64,000 nt of DNA from an uncultured Ectothiorhodospiraceae bacterium. GTDB taxonomy: Bacteria > Pseudomonadota > Gammaproteobacteria > Nitrococcales > Nitrococcaceae. This document shows positions 34,330 through 42,611 of this stretch, piece after piece (the first letter of the stretch is position 1; each line of letters starts with the position of its first letter). The notes beneath the pieces were generated by a model. The model had not been told where the DNA came from and searched no databases. It worked only from the letters and a program-made list of their open reading frames with translations. Both the position numbers and the translations under genes were made by a program. The stretch covers positions 45,392 to 109,391 of the forward strand of contig CAJXKP010000004.1 in NCBI GenBank assembly GCA_913055565.1, in the 5' to 3' direction.

Positions 34330-35319
34330 ATGGCGATGACAGCGCAGGAGCCCACCGAGGCGCTATGGCTAATCCAGCCGGGCGCGGCCGCGATCCGCCC
34401 CGAGCCCATCCGCGATCCCGGCCCTGGCGAGGTACGCGTGCGAACGCGCTACAGCGCCATCAGCCGCGGCAGCGAGACGCTCGTCTACCAGGGGCGGGTG
34501 CCGACGAGTCAATACGACGTCATGCGGGCTCCGTTCCAGGCGGGCGATTTCCCGGCGCCCGTGAAGTACGGCTACATCAGCGTCGGCGACGTCGTCGCGG
34601 GGCCCGCCGAGCTAACCGGGCAAACGGTCTTTTGTCTGCATCCGCACCAGCGCGAGTATGTGGTGCCTGCCGAGGCGGTGGTGCCGTTACCGGCGAGGTT
34701 GCCACCCGAGCGGGCCGTCCTCGGCGCTGGAATGGAGACCGCCGTTAACGCCGTTTGGGATGGCTCGCCTTTGGTCGGTGAGCGTATCGCGGTTATCGGG
34801 GCCGGCGTGATGGGGTGCCTGGTGGCTCGCCTGGTGGCGGGCATGCCCGGGTCGGATGTCACGCTAGTGGATATCGATCCGGCGCGGGCCGAGGTGGCAC
34901 GGGGCATGGGCGCGCAATTCGCCGCCCCGGACGAGCTCGCCGGGGAGTTCGATCGGCTCTTCCACGCCAGCGCCAGCGAGGCGGGCCTGCGCTTGGCCCT
35001 GTGCGTGGCCGCGCTCGAGGCTACCGTGGTGGAGATCAGCTGGTATGGCGATCGCGAGATGGCGCTACCCCTCGGCGAGGCCTTCCACAGTCGGCGACTG
35101 ACCCTGCGCTCCAGCCAGGTGGCTCGGGTCCCCGCGCACCAGAACCCGCGCTGGGACAATCAGCGACGGCTGCAGCTGGCCCTATCACTACTGGACGATC
35201 CCGTGCTGGACCAACTAATCACCGACGAGAGCGATTTCCGCGAGCTGCCGCAAGTGCTCGAGGCCCTGAGCCGCGACCCCGGCTCTAGCCTGTGTCATCG
35301 TATCCGTTACAGCGACTGA
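34330..35319 (+). CDS. zinc-type medium-chain dehydrogenase
   Basis: 329 residues (an ATG two codons later at 34336 is an alternative start). The GroES-like N-terminal domain has EVRVRTRYSAISRGSET and ends with VFCLHPHQREYVVPAE. The Rossmann domain has IAVIGAGVMGCLVARLVAG then TLVDIDPAR. It resembles the BchC-like zinc-binding dehydrogenase group. Classical Cys-rich structural zinc residues are not evident. It probably oxidises or reduces an alcohol/ketone with NAD(P)H. It is the first gene of an operon, with the PTPS-like gene beginning 12 bases after its stop. Confidence 0.8.
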   Translation: MAMTAQEPTEALWLIQPGAAAIRPEPIRDPGPGEVRVRTRYSAISRGSETLVYQGRVPTSQYDVMRAPFQAGDFPAPVKYGYISVGDVVAGPAELTGQTVFCLHPHQREYVVPAEAVVPLPARLPPERAVLGAGMETAVNAVWDGSPLVGERIAVIGAGVMGCLVARLVAGMPGSDVTLVDIDPARAEVARGMGAQFAAPDELAGEFDRLFHASASEAGLRLALCVAALEATVVEISWYGDREMALPLGEAFHSRRLTLRSSQVARVPAHQNPRWDNQRRLQLALSLLDDPVLDQLITDESDFRELPQVLEALSRDPGSSLCHRIRYSD

Positions 35320-35334
35320 AGGAGGCGAGCTATC
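35320..35334 (+). promoter_or_regulatory. strong ribosome site placed before an ATC codon
   Basis: AGGAGG at 35320-35325, then a 6-base spacer and ATC at 35332-35334. The ATC is exactly where the PTPS-like protein family begins. The next in-frame ATG is 10 codons later, inside the conserved first beta strand, and has no ribosome site of its own. This decides the proposed non-standard start. Confidence 0.6.
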
Positions 35335-35748
35335 TATACGGTTACCGTCCGCGATCACATCATGATCGCCCACAGCTTCGACGGCGATGGCTTCGGCCCC
35401 GCGCAGCGTCTGCATGGCGCGACCTACCTCGTGGATGCCGCTTTTCGGCGGGCGCAACTGGATTCCGCTGGGCTGGTTGTGGACATCGCGGCGGCGGCCG
35501 AGCTCCTCTCGACCGTCCTCGCGCCGCTGAACTACCGCAACTTGGACGAGGATCCCGACCTGGCCGGCCGCAATACCACCACCGAGTTCCTGGCGGGCGT
35601 CATCCAGGGGCGCCTTGTGGACGCCATCCGCCATGAGGCCCTGGGCACGGAGGCGCGCTCGCTCGCGGCGGTGGCGGTTACGCTCCATGAGTCCCATATC
35701 GCTTGGGCCGGCTACGAGGGGCCGGTGAACGACTCCGCGGCGCCATGA
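35332..35748 (+). CDS. PTPS/QueD-like protein with altered active site
   Basis: 138 residues counted from the ATC at 35332. The 6-pyruvoyl-tetrahydropterin synthase fold is clear: [54 protein letters not shown] and [13 protein letters not shown]. Two features differ from QueD/PTPS. The zinc motif HGH reads HGA (His28, Ala30), and the catalytic Cys four residues before His28 is Ala24. His14 and the C-terminal Glu are kept. It therefore probably does not perform the standard QueD reaction. It shares ATGA with the next glycosyltransferase. If ATG at 35362 were the start, the first strand would be lost. Confidence 0.8.
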   Translation: MYTVTVRDHIMIAHSFDGDGFGPAQRLHGATYLVDAAFRRAQLDSAGLVVDIAAAAELLSTVLAPLNYRNLDEDPDLAGRNTTTEFLAGVIQGRLVDAIRHEALGTEARSLAAVAVTLHESHIAWAGYEGPVNDSAAP

Positions 35749-36794
35749 CGCAGCCGCTGCCTCTCCTCGTGGCGGGCGATCCCGAACAGCGCAGCGGCGG
35801 CTACGGCTATGACCGGCGGATGGCGGCCGAGCTCCAGGCCCTGGGGCAGCCGGTGGCATTGCAGGGGTTGGCCGGCTCGTTCCCTGATGCCGATGAGCAA
35901 GCCCGGGCGAGCCTGGACGCTGCCCTGGCGGCGCTTCCAGCCGATAGCCCCGCTATCATCGATGGCCTGGCACTCGGTGGCAGTCCCGGGGTCGTCGCCC
36001 GCCACGCCGAACGCCTACGTCTGATCGCCCTGATCCATCATCCCCTGGCGGACGAGACCGGGCTAACGCGCGAGACCGCGCAGCGCCTGGATCGGGGCGA
36101 GGGTCAGGCGCTGGGGGCCATGCGGGCCGTGGTGGCCACGAGTGCATTCACCGCCCGGCGCCTCGCCGAAAAGGGCGTGCCGGGGGCGAACGCGGTGATA
36201 CCTGGTACCGAGCCCGCGCCGTTGGCATCACCCCGCGAGGCGCCGCCGTGGCGGCTGCTCTGCGTGGCGAGCCTGACACCGCGCAAGGACCATCAGACGC
36301 TGCTGGTCGCGCTGGCGCGTTTGGGCCGCTACCGCTGGCGCGCCGTTTTTGCCGGGCCACTCGATGCCGATCCCGAGTGCGCGCGCTGCGTGCGCGCCGC
36401 CATCCATGACTACCAGCTCAGCGACCGTGTCGAGCTCACGGGCGCCCTCGGGGACGAGGCCCTGGCCGCGCGTTACGCGGACACGGATCTGTTCGTGCTG
36501 CCGACTCGCTACGAGGGCTATGGCATGGCGTTGACCGAGGCCCTGGCGCGCGGCGTTCCCGTCATCGCCGGCGACGGCGGCGCCGTTCGGGAGACCGTGC
36601 CGGCCGCGGGGGCCCGGCTCGTTCCGCCGGGTGATGGGGCGGCGCTCGCCGAGTGCCTGGAACGCTTTATGACGGACGGCCAGGAGCGGGCCGCGCTACG
36701 GGCCGGCGCCCAGGCGGCGCGCGAGGCGTTGCCCCGCTGGCCCGATCAGGCGCGGCGGCTGATGGCCATCATTCAGGCGGTTCATGATGGCTGA
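35745..36794 (+). CDS. GT4-family glycosyltransferase
   Basis: 349 residues, GT-B fold. The N-terminal part opens with [18 protein letters not shown], typical of retaining GT4 enzymes. The C-terminal donor domain has [20 protein letters not shown], then the E-x7-E motif in [12 protein letters not shown] and [16 protein letters not shown]. It transfers a sugar from a nucleotide donor to a small-molecule or lipid acceptor; neither can be named. There is no signal peptide or membrane helix. Its start overlaps the PTPS-like gene and its end overlaps the methyltransferase gene by 11 bases, so translation is coupled across the operon. Confidence 0.87.
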   Translation: MTQPLPLLVAGDPEQRSGGYGYDRRMAAELQALGQPVALQGLAGSFPDADEQARASLDAALAALPADSPAIIDGLALGGSPGVVARHAERLRLIALIHHPLADETGLTRETAQRLDRGEGQALGAMRAVVATSAFTARRLAEKGVPGANAVIPGTEPAPLASPREAPPWRLLCVASLTPRKDHQTLLVALARLGRYRWRAVFAGPLDADPECARCVRAAIHDYQLSDRVELTGALGDEALAARYADTDLFVLPTRYEGYGMALTEALARGVPVIAGDGGAVRETVPAAGARLVPPGDGAALAECLERFMTDGQERAALRAGAQAAREALPRWPDQARRLMAIIQAVHDG

Positions 36795-37590
36795 GGCCTT
36801 TGAGGCCCAGTGGTTGGCGCAACGGCGGGCGGCCGATCAGCAGGCGCGCTCTCGCGAGCTCGCGCAGGCGCTGGCGGGCTGGTGCGGGCAGCGCCAGGGG
36901 CTGCGCCTGCTCGATCTCGGTGCGGGGAGTGGCGCCAATGCCACGTTCCTAGCGCCGCTGTTGCCGCGACCCCAGCACTGGTGTCTGCTCGACCATGACC
37001 AGCGGCTGCTGGCGCTGGCCGCGGATGAGCTCGCGGCACAACGCGATGTTACAGCGGCAACGCAGGTTGCCGATCTCGCCACGGTTGACGACGCGGCGTT
37101 CGAGGCCCGGGACGTCGTGACCGCCTCGGCGCTGCTGGATCTGGTAAGCGCGGCGTGGTTGGAGGCCGTTGTTGCCGCTGCGGCTCGCGCGCGGGCGGCG
37201 TTGCTGTTCGCACTGAGCTATAACGGCGAGGTCGCTTGGTCGCCGCCGCTGCCCGGCGACGAGGTCGCGCGTGAGGCCTTTAATGCCCACCAGCGGGGAG
37301 ACAAGGGCCTGGGCCCCGCGCTGGGACCGAATGCCCCGGCCGTGGCCGCGGCGACCGCCCGGCGCTACGGCTACCACGTCGAGCGTCGATCGAGCCCCTG
37401 GGTGCTGGGGTGGGGCGCGGCCGATCTGCAGGCCTGGCTCCTCGCCGGCCGCTACCAGGCCGCCTGCGCGCAAAAACCGGCGTGGGCTGGTGACCTGGCG
37501 GATTGGGCTGGGGCACGGCAGACGCGCATCGACACTGGCGATAGCGGCGTTCGGGTGGGGCATGACGACATCCTGGCTCTGCCGCCATGA
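36784..37590 (+). CDS. class I SAM-dependent methyltransferase
   Basis: 268 residues (a second ATG directly follows the first). The SAM-binding motif I is LRLLDLGAGSGANATFLAPLL at about residues 40-60, followed by the acidic CLLDHDQRLLALA motif II and a VTASALLDLVS motif. The rest is Ala/Arg rich with no clear substrate domain. It is likely soluble. Its position between the glycosyltransferase and the membrane protein, with overlaps on both sides, ties it to the same product. The methyl acceptor is unknown. Confidence 0.83.
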   Translation: MMAEAFEAQWLAQRRAADQQARSRELAQALAGWCGQRQGLRLLDLGAGSGANATFLAPLLPRPQHWCLLDHDQRLLALAADELAAQRDVTAATQVADLATVDDAAFEARDVVTASALLDLVSAAWLEAVVAAAARARAALLFALSYNGEVAWSPPLPGDEVAREAFNAHQRGDKGLGPALGPNAPAVAAATARRYGYHVERRSSPWVLGWGAADLQAWLLAGRYQAACAQKPAWAGDLADWAGARQTRIDTGDSGVRVGHDDILALPP

Positions 37591-38531
37591 CCCTCTGGCG
37601 TGCCGTTCGCCTCGCGATGGGCCCGGCGGTGCTGGTGGCGCTGGCCCTGCTGGTGGACCCGTGGCGCCTGCTGTCGCATCTGACGGCGCTGGATGGGGTC
37701 TGGCTGGTGCCCATTGTGGCGCTAAGCCTTGTCCAGTTCGCCGTCTCGGCCTGGCGCTGGCGCTTTACGGCCCAGCGGCTGGGGCTCGCGCTCACGCGCC
37801 GTCAGGCCCTGGCCGACTATTACCTGGCGGTGCTGCTGAATCAGTGTCTGCCGGGCGGCGTGCTGGGCGACGCCAACCGCGCGTGGCGACACGCTCGCGC
37901 TGTGGGTAATACCGCGGGTGCGGCGCAGGCGGTGGTCCTGGAGCGGGTCTCGGGGCAGCTCGCCATGGCCGTTGTGGCATTGCTCGCGTTGCCAGCTGTG
38001 CCCGGCGTGGTCGGCGTGCTCAGTCGGCATCCGTGGTCCATCGCAGTGGTGGCGATCGCGGTACTGCTGGCACTGGGCTGGGTGATTCGCCACGTCGGGC
38101 GCTACTCGAGCGGCATCCTGCCGCGCGCGTTGCTGGGGAGAGGGGTATGGCCGGTCCAGCTCGGGAGTTCGCTGGTGGTGGTGGCGACCTATATCGCCAT
38201 CTACGCCCTGACGGCCCGGGCGCTGGGCGTCGACCGGGAGCTCGCGGCGCTGGTACCGCTGATCCCGTTCGTTCTGCTGGCCATGCTCGTGCCGATCTCG
38301 GTGGCGGGATGGGGCGTGCGCGAGAGCGCCGCGGCCGGCCTGTGGGTGGCCGCGGGCTGGCCGGCCGCCGAGGGTGTGGCGGTGTCGGTGGCCTACGGGG
38401 CGTTGAACCTGGCCCTCGCCTCGCCGGGTTTGGGGGTGGCCCTCGCTCGGATTCGGGGGGCGCGTTACCCGCGCTCAGACGACTTGCCCGCGCGCAGGTC
38501 GAGATCGAACAGGACATCGTCACCGAGCTGA
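37587..38531 (+). CDS. lysylphosphatidylglycerol-synthase-like membrane protein (UPF0104)
   Basis: 314 residues with about eight membrane helices, covering only the membrane (flippase-like) part of MprF-type proteins. NQCLPGGVLGDANRAWRH and the VVLERVSGQLAMAVVALL block are typical. There is no aminoacyl-transfer domain. Relatives are proposed to flip lipids or glycolipids across the inner membrane. It shares ATGA with the methyltransferase gene. The last 67 bases overlap the 3' end of the RibD-like gene on the opposite strand, and the final residues (ARRSRSNRTSSPS) lie in that overlap. Confidence 0.85.
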   Translation: MTLWRAVRLAMGPAVLVALALLVDPWRLLSHLTALDGVWLVPIVALSLVQFAVSAWRWRFTAQRLGLALTRRQALADYYLAVLLNQCLPGGVLGDANRAWRHARAVGNTAGAAQAVVLERVSGQLAMAVVALLALPAVPGVVGVLSRHPWSIAVVAIAVLLALGWVIRHVGRYSSGILPRALLGRGVWPVQLGSSLVVVATYIAIYALTARALGVDRELAALVPLIPFVLLAMLVPISVAGWGVRESAAAGLWVAAGWPAAEGVAVSVAYGALNLALASPGLGVALARIRGARYPRSDDLPARRSRSNRTSSPS

Positions 38532-39316
38532 TGCTGTCGGCAGCTCGGCCGCAGGGCCTGATCCATGCCATCGATAGGGGGTAGGTCGAGACCAGCGGGG
38601 CCGCGCCCGATGAGCACGGGCGCCACCACGAGATGCAGCCGATCGAGGCAACCGGAGCACAAGAACCGCGAGACCGTATTGCCGCCACCCTCGATGAGGA
38701 CTCGGGTCAGGCCGCATGCGGCGAGGCGATCCAGGACCGCGGACGGGGCCATGCCGGGGACCGCGAGGGTGTTCGAGTCATCCCCGGCGGCGGCTGTTGC
38801 CACCAGGCGTATCGCGGGGGCGACCGGGTCGGCGAGCAGGGGATGGCTTGGCGGCAGGCGTCGCGAGCGGTCCAGGACCACGCGCTGGGGCTGCTCGCCC
38901 TCGACGACGCGAACGGTTAATTGGGGTGAGTCCGCGAGCGCCGTGCCGGCGCCGATGACGACGGCGTCCACCGAGGCGCGTAGCTGGTGCAGGCGCTGGT
39001 GGTCGGCGTCGCCGCTAATGCGGTCGGCACAGCCGCGGGCGGTGGCGGTCCGACCGTCCAGGCTCTGCGCGATCTGGGCCACCACGTAACGGCGCCCCGG
39101 GGCGGCCATCGCGGGGGCCAACCGATCCAGGAGGGCGACGGCCTCCGTGGTGGGCGAGGCGGCGCGGATGGTCCAGCCGCCCTCGGGCGTCAGGGTTATG
39201 GCCCCGGAATCGGCATCTCCGGCGCGGCGGGTGCCTGCCTCATCGGGCGTTTGGTCTTTGAGGACACGCAGTAGACGCCAGGCCGCGTTGAGGTCGATGA
39301 CAGAGTCGTTGTTCAA
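38465..39316 (-). CDS. RibD C-terminal-type (dihydrofolate-reductase-fold) reductase
   Basis: 283 residues if started at the TTG at 39316; the only upstream ATG adds 40 residues without family character. The core has QSLDGRTATARGCADRISGDADHQRLHQLR, VVIGAGTALADSPQLTVR, RVLIEGGGNTVSRF and VVAPVLIGRG, all typical of the pyrimidine/pterin reductase domain of RibD. There is no deaminase domain. It likely reduces a pterin-like or pyrimidine compound with NADPH. It converges on the operon that encodes the PTPS-like protein and overlaps its last gene by 67 bases. A role in the same pathway is inferred from this clustering. Confidence 0.82.
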   Translation of the reverse strand: MNNDSVIDLNAAWRLLRVLKDQTPDEAGTRRAGDADSGAITLTPEGGWTIRAASPTTEAVALLDRLAPAMAAPGRRYVVAQIAQSLDGRTATARGCADRISGDADHQRLHQLRASVDAVVIGAGTALADSPQLTVRVVEGEQPQRVVLDRSRRLPPSHPLLADPVAPAIRLVATAAAGDDSNTLAVPGMAPSAVLDRLAACGLTRVLIEGGGNTVSRFLCSGCLDRLHLVVAPVLIGRGPAGLDLPPIDGMDQALRPSCRQHQLGDDVLFDLDLRAGKSSERG

Positions 39317-39579
39317 GGTGGTGGTCGATTCGCGAAGCGGTCCATGCCTGTAGTCTCGGCAGCGCTCGCCGGCTTGACAAGCGCTGGCACGTTGCTCTGT
39401 GTATTGACGCCACGCCGAAAGCCTTCGTGTGGGCACCGGGCGTGAGCGAAGTCGACCCGAGGCCAGCCGGAATTACCCAGCGTTCTGTTAACTGATAGCC
39501 TGCCCCCAGTGCCGTGCTTGAGCGGGGCGGGCGGGGATGCCGTATCGCGGCTACCCGTCGTCACTGAGTGGAGGATCGC

Positions 39580-40953
39580 ATGATAAGAACAACCTGGCTG
39601 ACCCTATCGATTGTCGCCGGCCTCGCCGGTTGTGGTGCCGCCGAGGACAGCGCGACGGCGAGTGGGCCGCGGTCATTGCAGAGCATCAAGGAATCCGGCG
39701 AGCTGGTGGTCGTCACGCGCAACGCGCCGACGACCTACTACATCGGATCGCGCGGCGAACCGTCGGGACCGGAGTACGACAAGGCCAGGGCCTTCGCCGA
39801 GACCATCGGCGTTGAGCTGCGCATCCAACAGGAGCCCACGGTTACGGCGGTGCTCGATGCCATCCGCTCGGGCGAAGGGGATCTGGCCGCCGCGGGGCTG
39901 ACCGTGACCGAACAGCGACAGGCGAACGTCCAGTTCGGTCCGACGTATCAGGATGTCACCCAGCAGGTCGTGTGTCGGCGCGACAATGTCCAGCCGGAGA
40001 GCGTCGAGGAGCTGGTGGGGCTAGACCTCCACGTCATCGCCGATAGCAGTTACAGCCAGCGCCTCGCCGAGCTCAAGGCCAACGGGCACCCCGATCTCGA
40101 GTGGACCGAGACGGAATCCATGACGACCGAGGGTTTGTTGCGCTCGGTCTGGCAGCGCGAGATCGACTGCACGGTGGCGGACTCAACGATCGTCGACATC
40201 AACCGCCGTTACTACCCGGAGCTACTGACGCCATTCAATCTCTCCCGCGTGCAGCAGCTCGCCTGGGCCATGCCCAAGGGCAGCGATTCGCTCAATCAGC
40301 AACTCACGCAGTGGTTTAAGCAGTATCGCGACAGCGAGCAGCTCGCCCGGCTGCAGGAGCGGTACTACGGCTTCTTCGAGATCTTCGATTACGTCGATAC
40401 GAGCGTCTACATCCGTCGCATCGACGCGAAGTACCCCAAGTTCCGCGACAGCTTCAAGGCGGCTGCTGAGACGTACGATCTGCCGCCGCTGCTATTGGCG
40501 GCACAGGGCTACCAGGAGTCGCACTGGGATCCCAACGCGCGTAGCCCCACGGGCGTGCGCGGCATCATGATGCTGACCCGCAGCACCGCTCGGGAGATGG
40601 GGGTCAGCAACCGGCTGGATCCGCAGCAGAGCATCATGGGCGGTGCCAAGTACCTAGCCAAGATGAAGAAACGCTTCGTCGATGAGGTCACGGAACCGGA
40701 TCGGACATACCTGGCACTGGCCGCTTACAACGTCGGTCGGGCGCATATGCACGACGCCCAGGTGCTGGCGCGCCGCCTGGATCTCAGCCCCCACGAGTGG
40801 CGCGATATCAAGCAGGTCCTGCCGCTGTTGGCGCAGAAGCGCTACTACAAGACGTTGAAGTACGGTTATGCCCGGGGGCGAGAGCCCGTTCGCTATGTCC
40901 AGCGCATTCGCGAGTACCGCCATGTGCTGGCGAATCAGACGAAAGGCGATTGA
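39580..40953 (+). CDS. mltF: membrane-bound lytic murein transglycosylase F (MltF)
   Basis: 457 residues from the ATG at 39580 with GGAGG upstream. The lipobox LAGC puts the lipidated Cys at 18, with Gly at +2 (outer membrane expected). Residues about 40-270 form an SBP_bac_3 domain (GELVVVTRNAPTTYYI, GEGDLAAAGLTVTEQR). Residues about 300-430 form an SLT domain with the catalytic Glu in YQESHWDPNARSPTGVRGIMM and the AAYNVGRAHM motif. It cleaves the glycan strands of peptidoglycan from the periplasmic side of the outer membrane. It is slightly shorter than E. coli MltF. Monocistronic. Confidence 0.95.
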   Translation: MIRTTWLTLSIVAGLAGCGAAEDSATASGPRSLQSIKESGELVVVTRNAPTTYYIGSRGEPSGPEYDKARAFAETIGVELRIQQEPTVTAVLDAIRSGEGDLAAAGLTVTEQRQANVQFGPTYQDVTQQVVCRRDNVQPESVEELVGLDLHVIADSSYSQRLAELKANGHPDLEWTETESMTTEGLLRSVWQREIDCTVADSTIVDINRRYYPELLTPFNLSRVQQLAWAMPKGSDSLNQQLTQWFKQYRDSEQLARLQERYYGFFEIFDYVDTSVYIRRIDAKYPKFRDSFKAAAETYDLPPLLLAAQGYQESHWDPNARSPTGVRGIMMLTRSTAREMGVSNRLDPQQSIMGGAKYLAKMKKRFVDEVTEPDRTYLALAAYNVGRAHMHDAQVLARRLDLSPHEWRDIKQVLPLLAQKRYYKTLKYGYARGREPVRYVQRIREYRHVLANQTKGD

Positions 40954-41117
40954 TCCGGGCTCGATAGAGCGGGCGATGTAGGCTGTCAAGCGTTCGTCGG
41001 CTTGCCACGTCGCGGAGCGCCCCCGCTGGCTGGAACGAGTGTTAGCCTACTGGCGTTTTGCGGAACGCCGGCGCAGCCGGGTGTGTACTGAGCAACTCGA
41101 ATCCAGGAGCGGGAGCC

Positions 41118-42494
41118 ATGGCTAAGGCGCAGCGCAGTGAGCACGGCGAGTGGTCGAGCGGCTTGATGTTCGTACTGGCGGCTACGGGCTCCGCCGTTGG
41201 TCTGGGCAATCTCTGGCGCTTCCCCTACCAGGTCGCCCAGAACGGTGGCGCCGCCTTCGTCTTCATCTACCTGCTATGCATCATGCTGGTGGGGCTGCCG
41301 ATCATCGTTGCCGAGATCACCTTGGGCCGGCGGGGCAAGCAGAGCCCCATCAATAGCCTCCGGAGCATTGCGATGGCCGAGGGTGTCAGCCGCTACTGGA
41401 CGCTCCTGGGTTGGCTCGGGGTGGCCTCCGGCGTCCTGATCCTGTCTTTCTACAGCGTGGTCGGCGGCTGGACGCTGTACTACACCGCCCAGGCCTTTAC
41501 GGGGGCCTTCCAGGGCATGGGTGTCGAGGCGGCTAGCGAGATGTTCGGCGGGCTCACGGCGAGTCCCTGGGCCGTTGTCCTTTGGCACACGCTGTTTATG
41601 TTGCTGCTCTTCGGTATCGTCGTGGTCGGCGTGCGCGATGGCATCCAGCGTACGGTCACCTTGCTGATGCCCATGCTGCTGGTTATTCTTGTGCTGCTGG
41701 TGGGCTACGGCATGGCCGCCTCCGGGTCATTCAACGAGGCCGCTCTGTTCCTTTTCCAGCCCGACTACACGGCCGTTACCCCAGATACCTTCCTTACCGC
41801 CTTGGGGCAGGCCTTCTTCACATTGAGCCTCGGCCTGGGCGCGATCATGGTCTACGGCGCCTATCTCCCGCAGAACGAGTCCATACCGAACAGCGCTGCC
41901 TGGATCGTGGGCATGGATACCGCGACGGCCCTGCTCGCGGGTCTGGCCATCTTCCCGATCGTGTTCGCCGCCGGCATGGATGCCGGCTCGGGTGGGCCGG
42001 GGCTGGTCTTTAAGACCTTGCCCATCGTTTTTGGCGAGATCCCATTTGGCGTCATCCTCGCCATCCTCTTCTACATCCTGCTAGCCGCTGCGGCGATCAC
42101 CTCGGGCGTATCGTTGCTGGAGCCGGCGACGGCGTATCTGACCGAGAAGGGGGGCAGCCGGCTGGTCGGGGCGGGTTCGGTAGCCCTTGTTATTTGGTTG
42201 CTGGGCATCCCCGCGGCGCTGTCCCAGAACATCTGGTCCGATCTCAAGCTGCCGGGCGGCCAGGGGATATTCGGCACCATGGAGTTCGTCTCCACCACCA
42301 TCATGCTGCCGCTCGGCGGCCTGTTGATCGCGCTATTCTCTGGCTGGTTCATGCGCTCGGCGAGCCTGGCCAAGGAACTTGGTGTGAATCCCGGCAATAC
42401 GCTCTATCTGCTCTGGCTGTTCGCCGTTCGTTTCATCGCGCCCCTCGGTGTGATCCTTATATTCCTGAACTCGCTGGGCGTCTTCGGCGGCTAG
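41118..42494 (+). CDS. sodium-dependent NSS-family (SLC6-like) transporter
   Basis: 458 residues from the ATG at 41118 with GGAGCGGGAG upstream. The signature MFVLAATGSAVGLGNLWRFPYQ in TM1 forms the Na+ and substrate site, as in LeuT. About 12 membrane segments are present, with YVTIPLL-type motifs replaced by LGAIMVYGAYLPQ in TM6. These carriers take up amino acids, taurine or similar amines with sodium. The substrate is not evident. Sodium coupling fits the saline-habitat impression. A hairpin and then a porin gene follow, so porin and symporter may serve the same nutrient. Confidence 0.93.
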   Translation: MAKAQRSEHGEWSSGLMFVLAATGSAVGLGNLWRFPYQVAQNGGAAFVFIYLLCIMLVGLPIIVAEITLGRRGKQSPINSLRSIAMAEGVSRYWTLLGWLGVASGVLILSFYSVVGGWTLYYTAQAFTGAFQGMGVEAASEMFGGLTASPWAVVLWHTLFMLLLFGIVVVGVRDGIQRTVTLLMPMLLVILVLLVGYGMAASGSFNEAALFLFQPDYTAVTPDTFLTALGQAFFTLSLGLGAIMVYGAYLPQNESIPNSAAWIVGMDTATALLAGLAIFPIVFAAGMDAGSGGPGLVFKTLPIVFGEIPFGVILAILFYILLAAAAITSGVSLLEPATAYLTEKGGSRLVGAGSVALVIWLLGIPAALSQNIWSDLKLPGGQGIFGTMEFVSTTIMLPLGGLLIALFSGWFMRSASLAKELGVNPGNTLYLLWLFAVRFIAPLGVILIFLNSLGVFGG

Positions 42495-42555
42495 CTCGGT
42501 ACTCGCCCCGCGCGTTCTGGCTGCGGGGAACCTTGTTTCCTAGACTTTGCCGTAT

Positions 42556-42578
42556 GGGCGGGATGAACCGAACCGCCC
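42556..42578 (+). terminator. weak hairpin between NSS transporter and porin
   Basis: GGGCGG and CCGCCC arms with an 11-base loop, followed by CGCTTTTC. Short stem and poor T-tract; it may attenuate rather than stop transcription into the porin gene. Confidence 0.3.
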
Positions 42579-42611
42579 CGCTTTTCATTGTTTCCCTTTG
42601 GAGGTTTGTTA

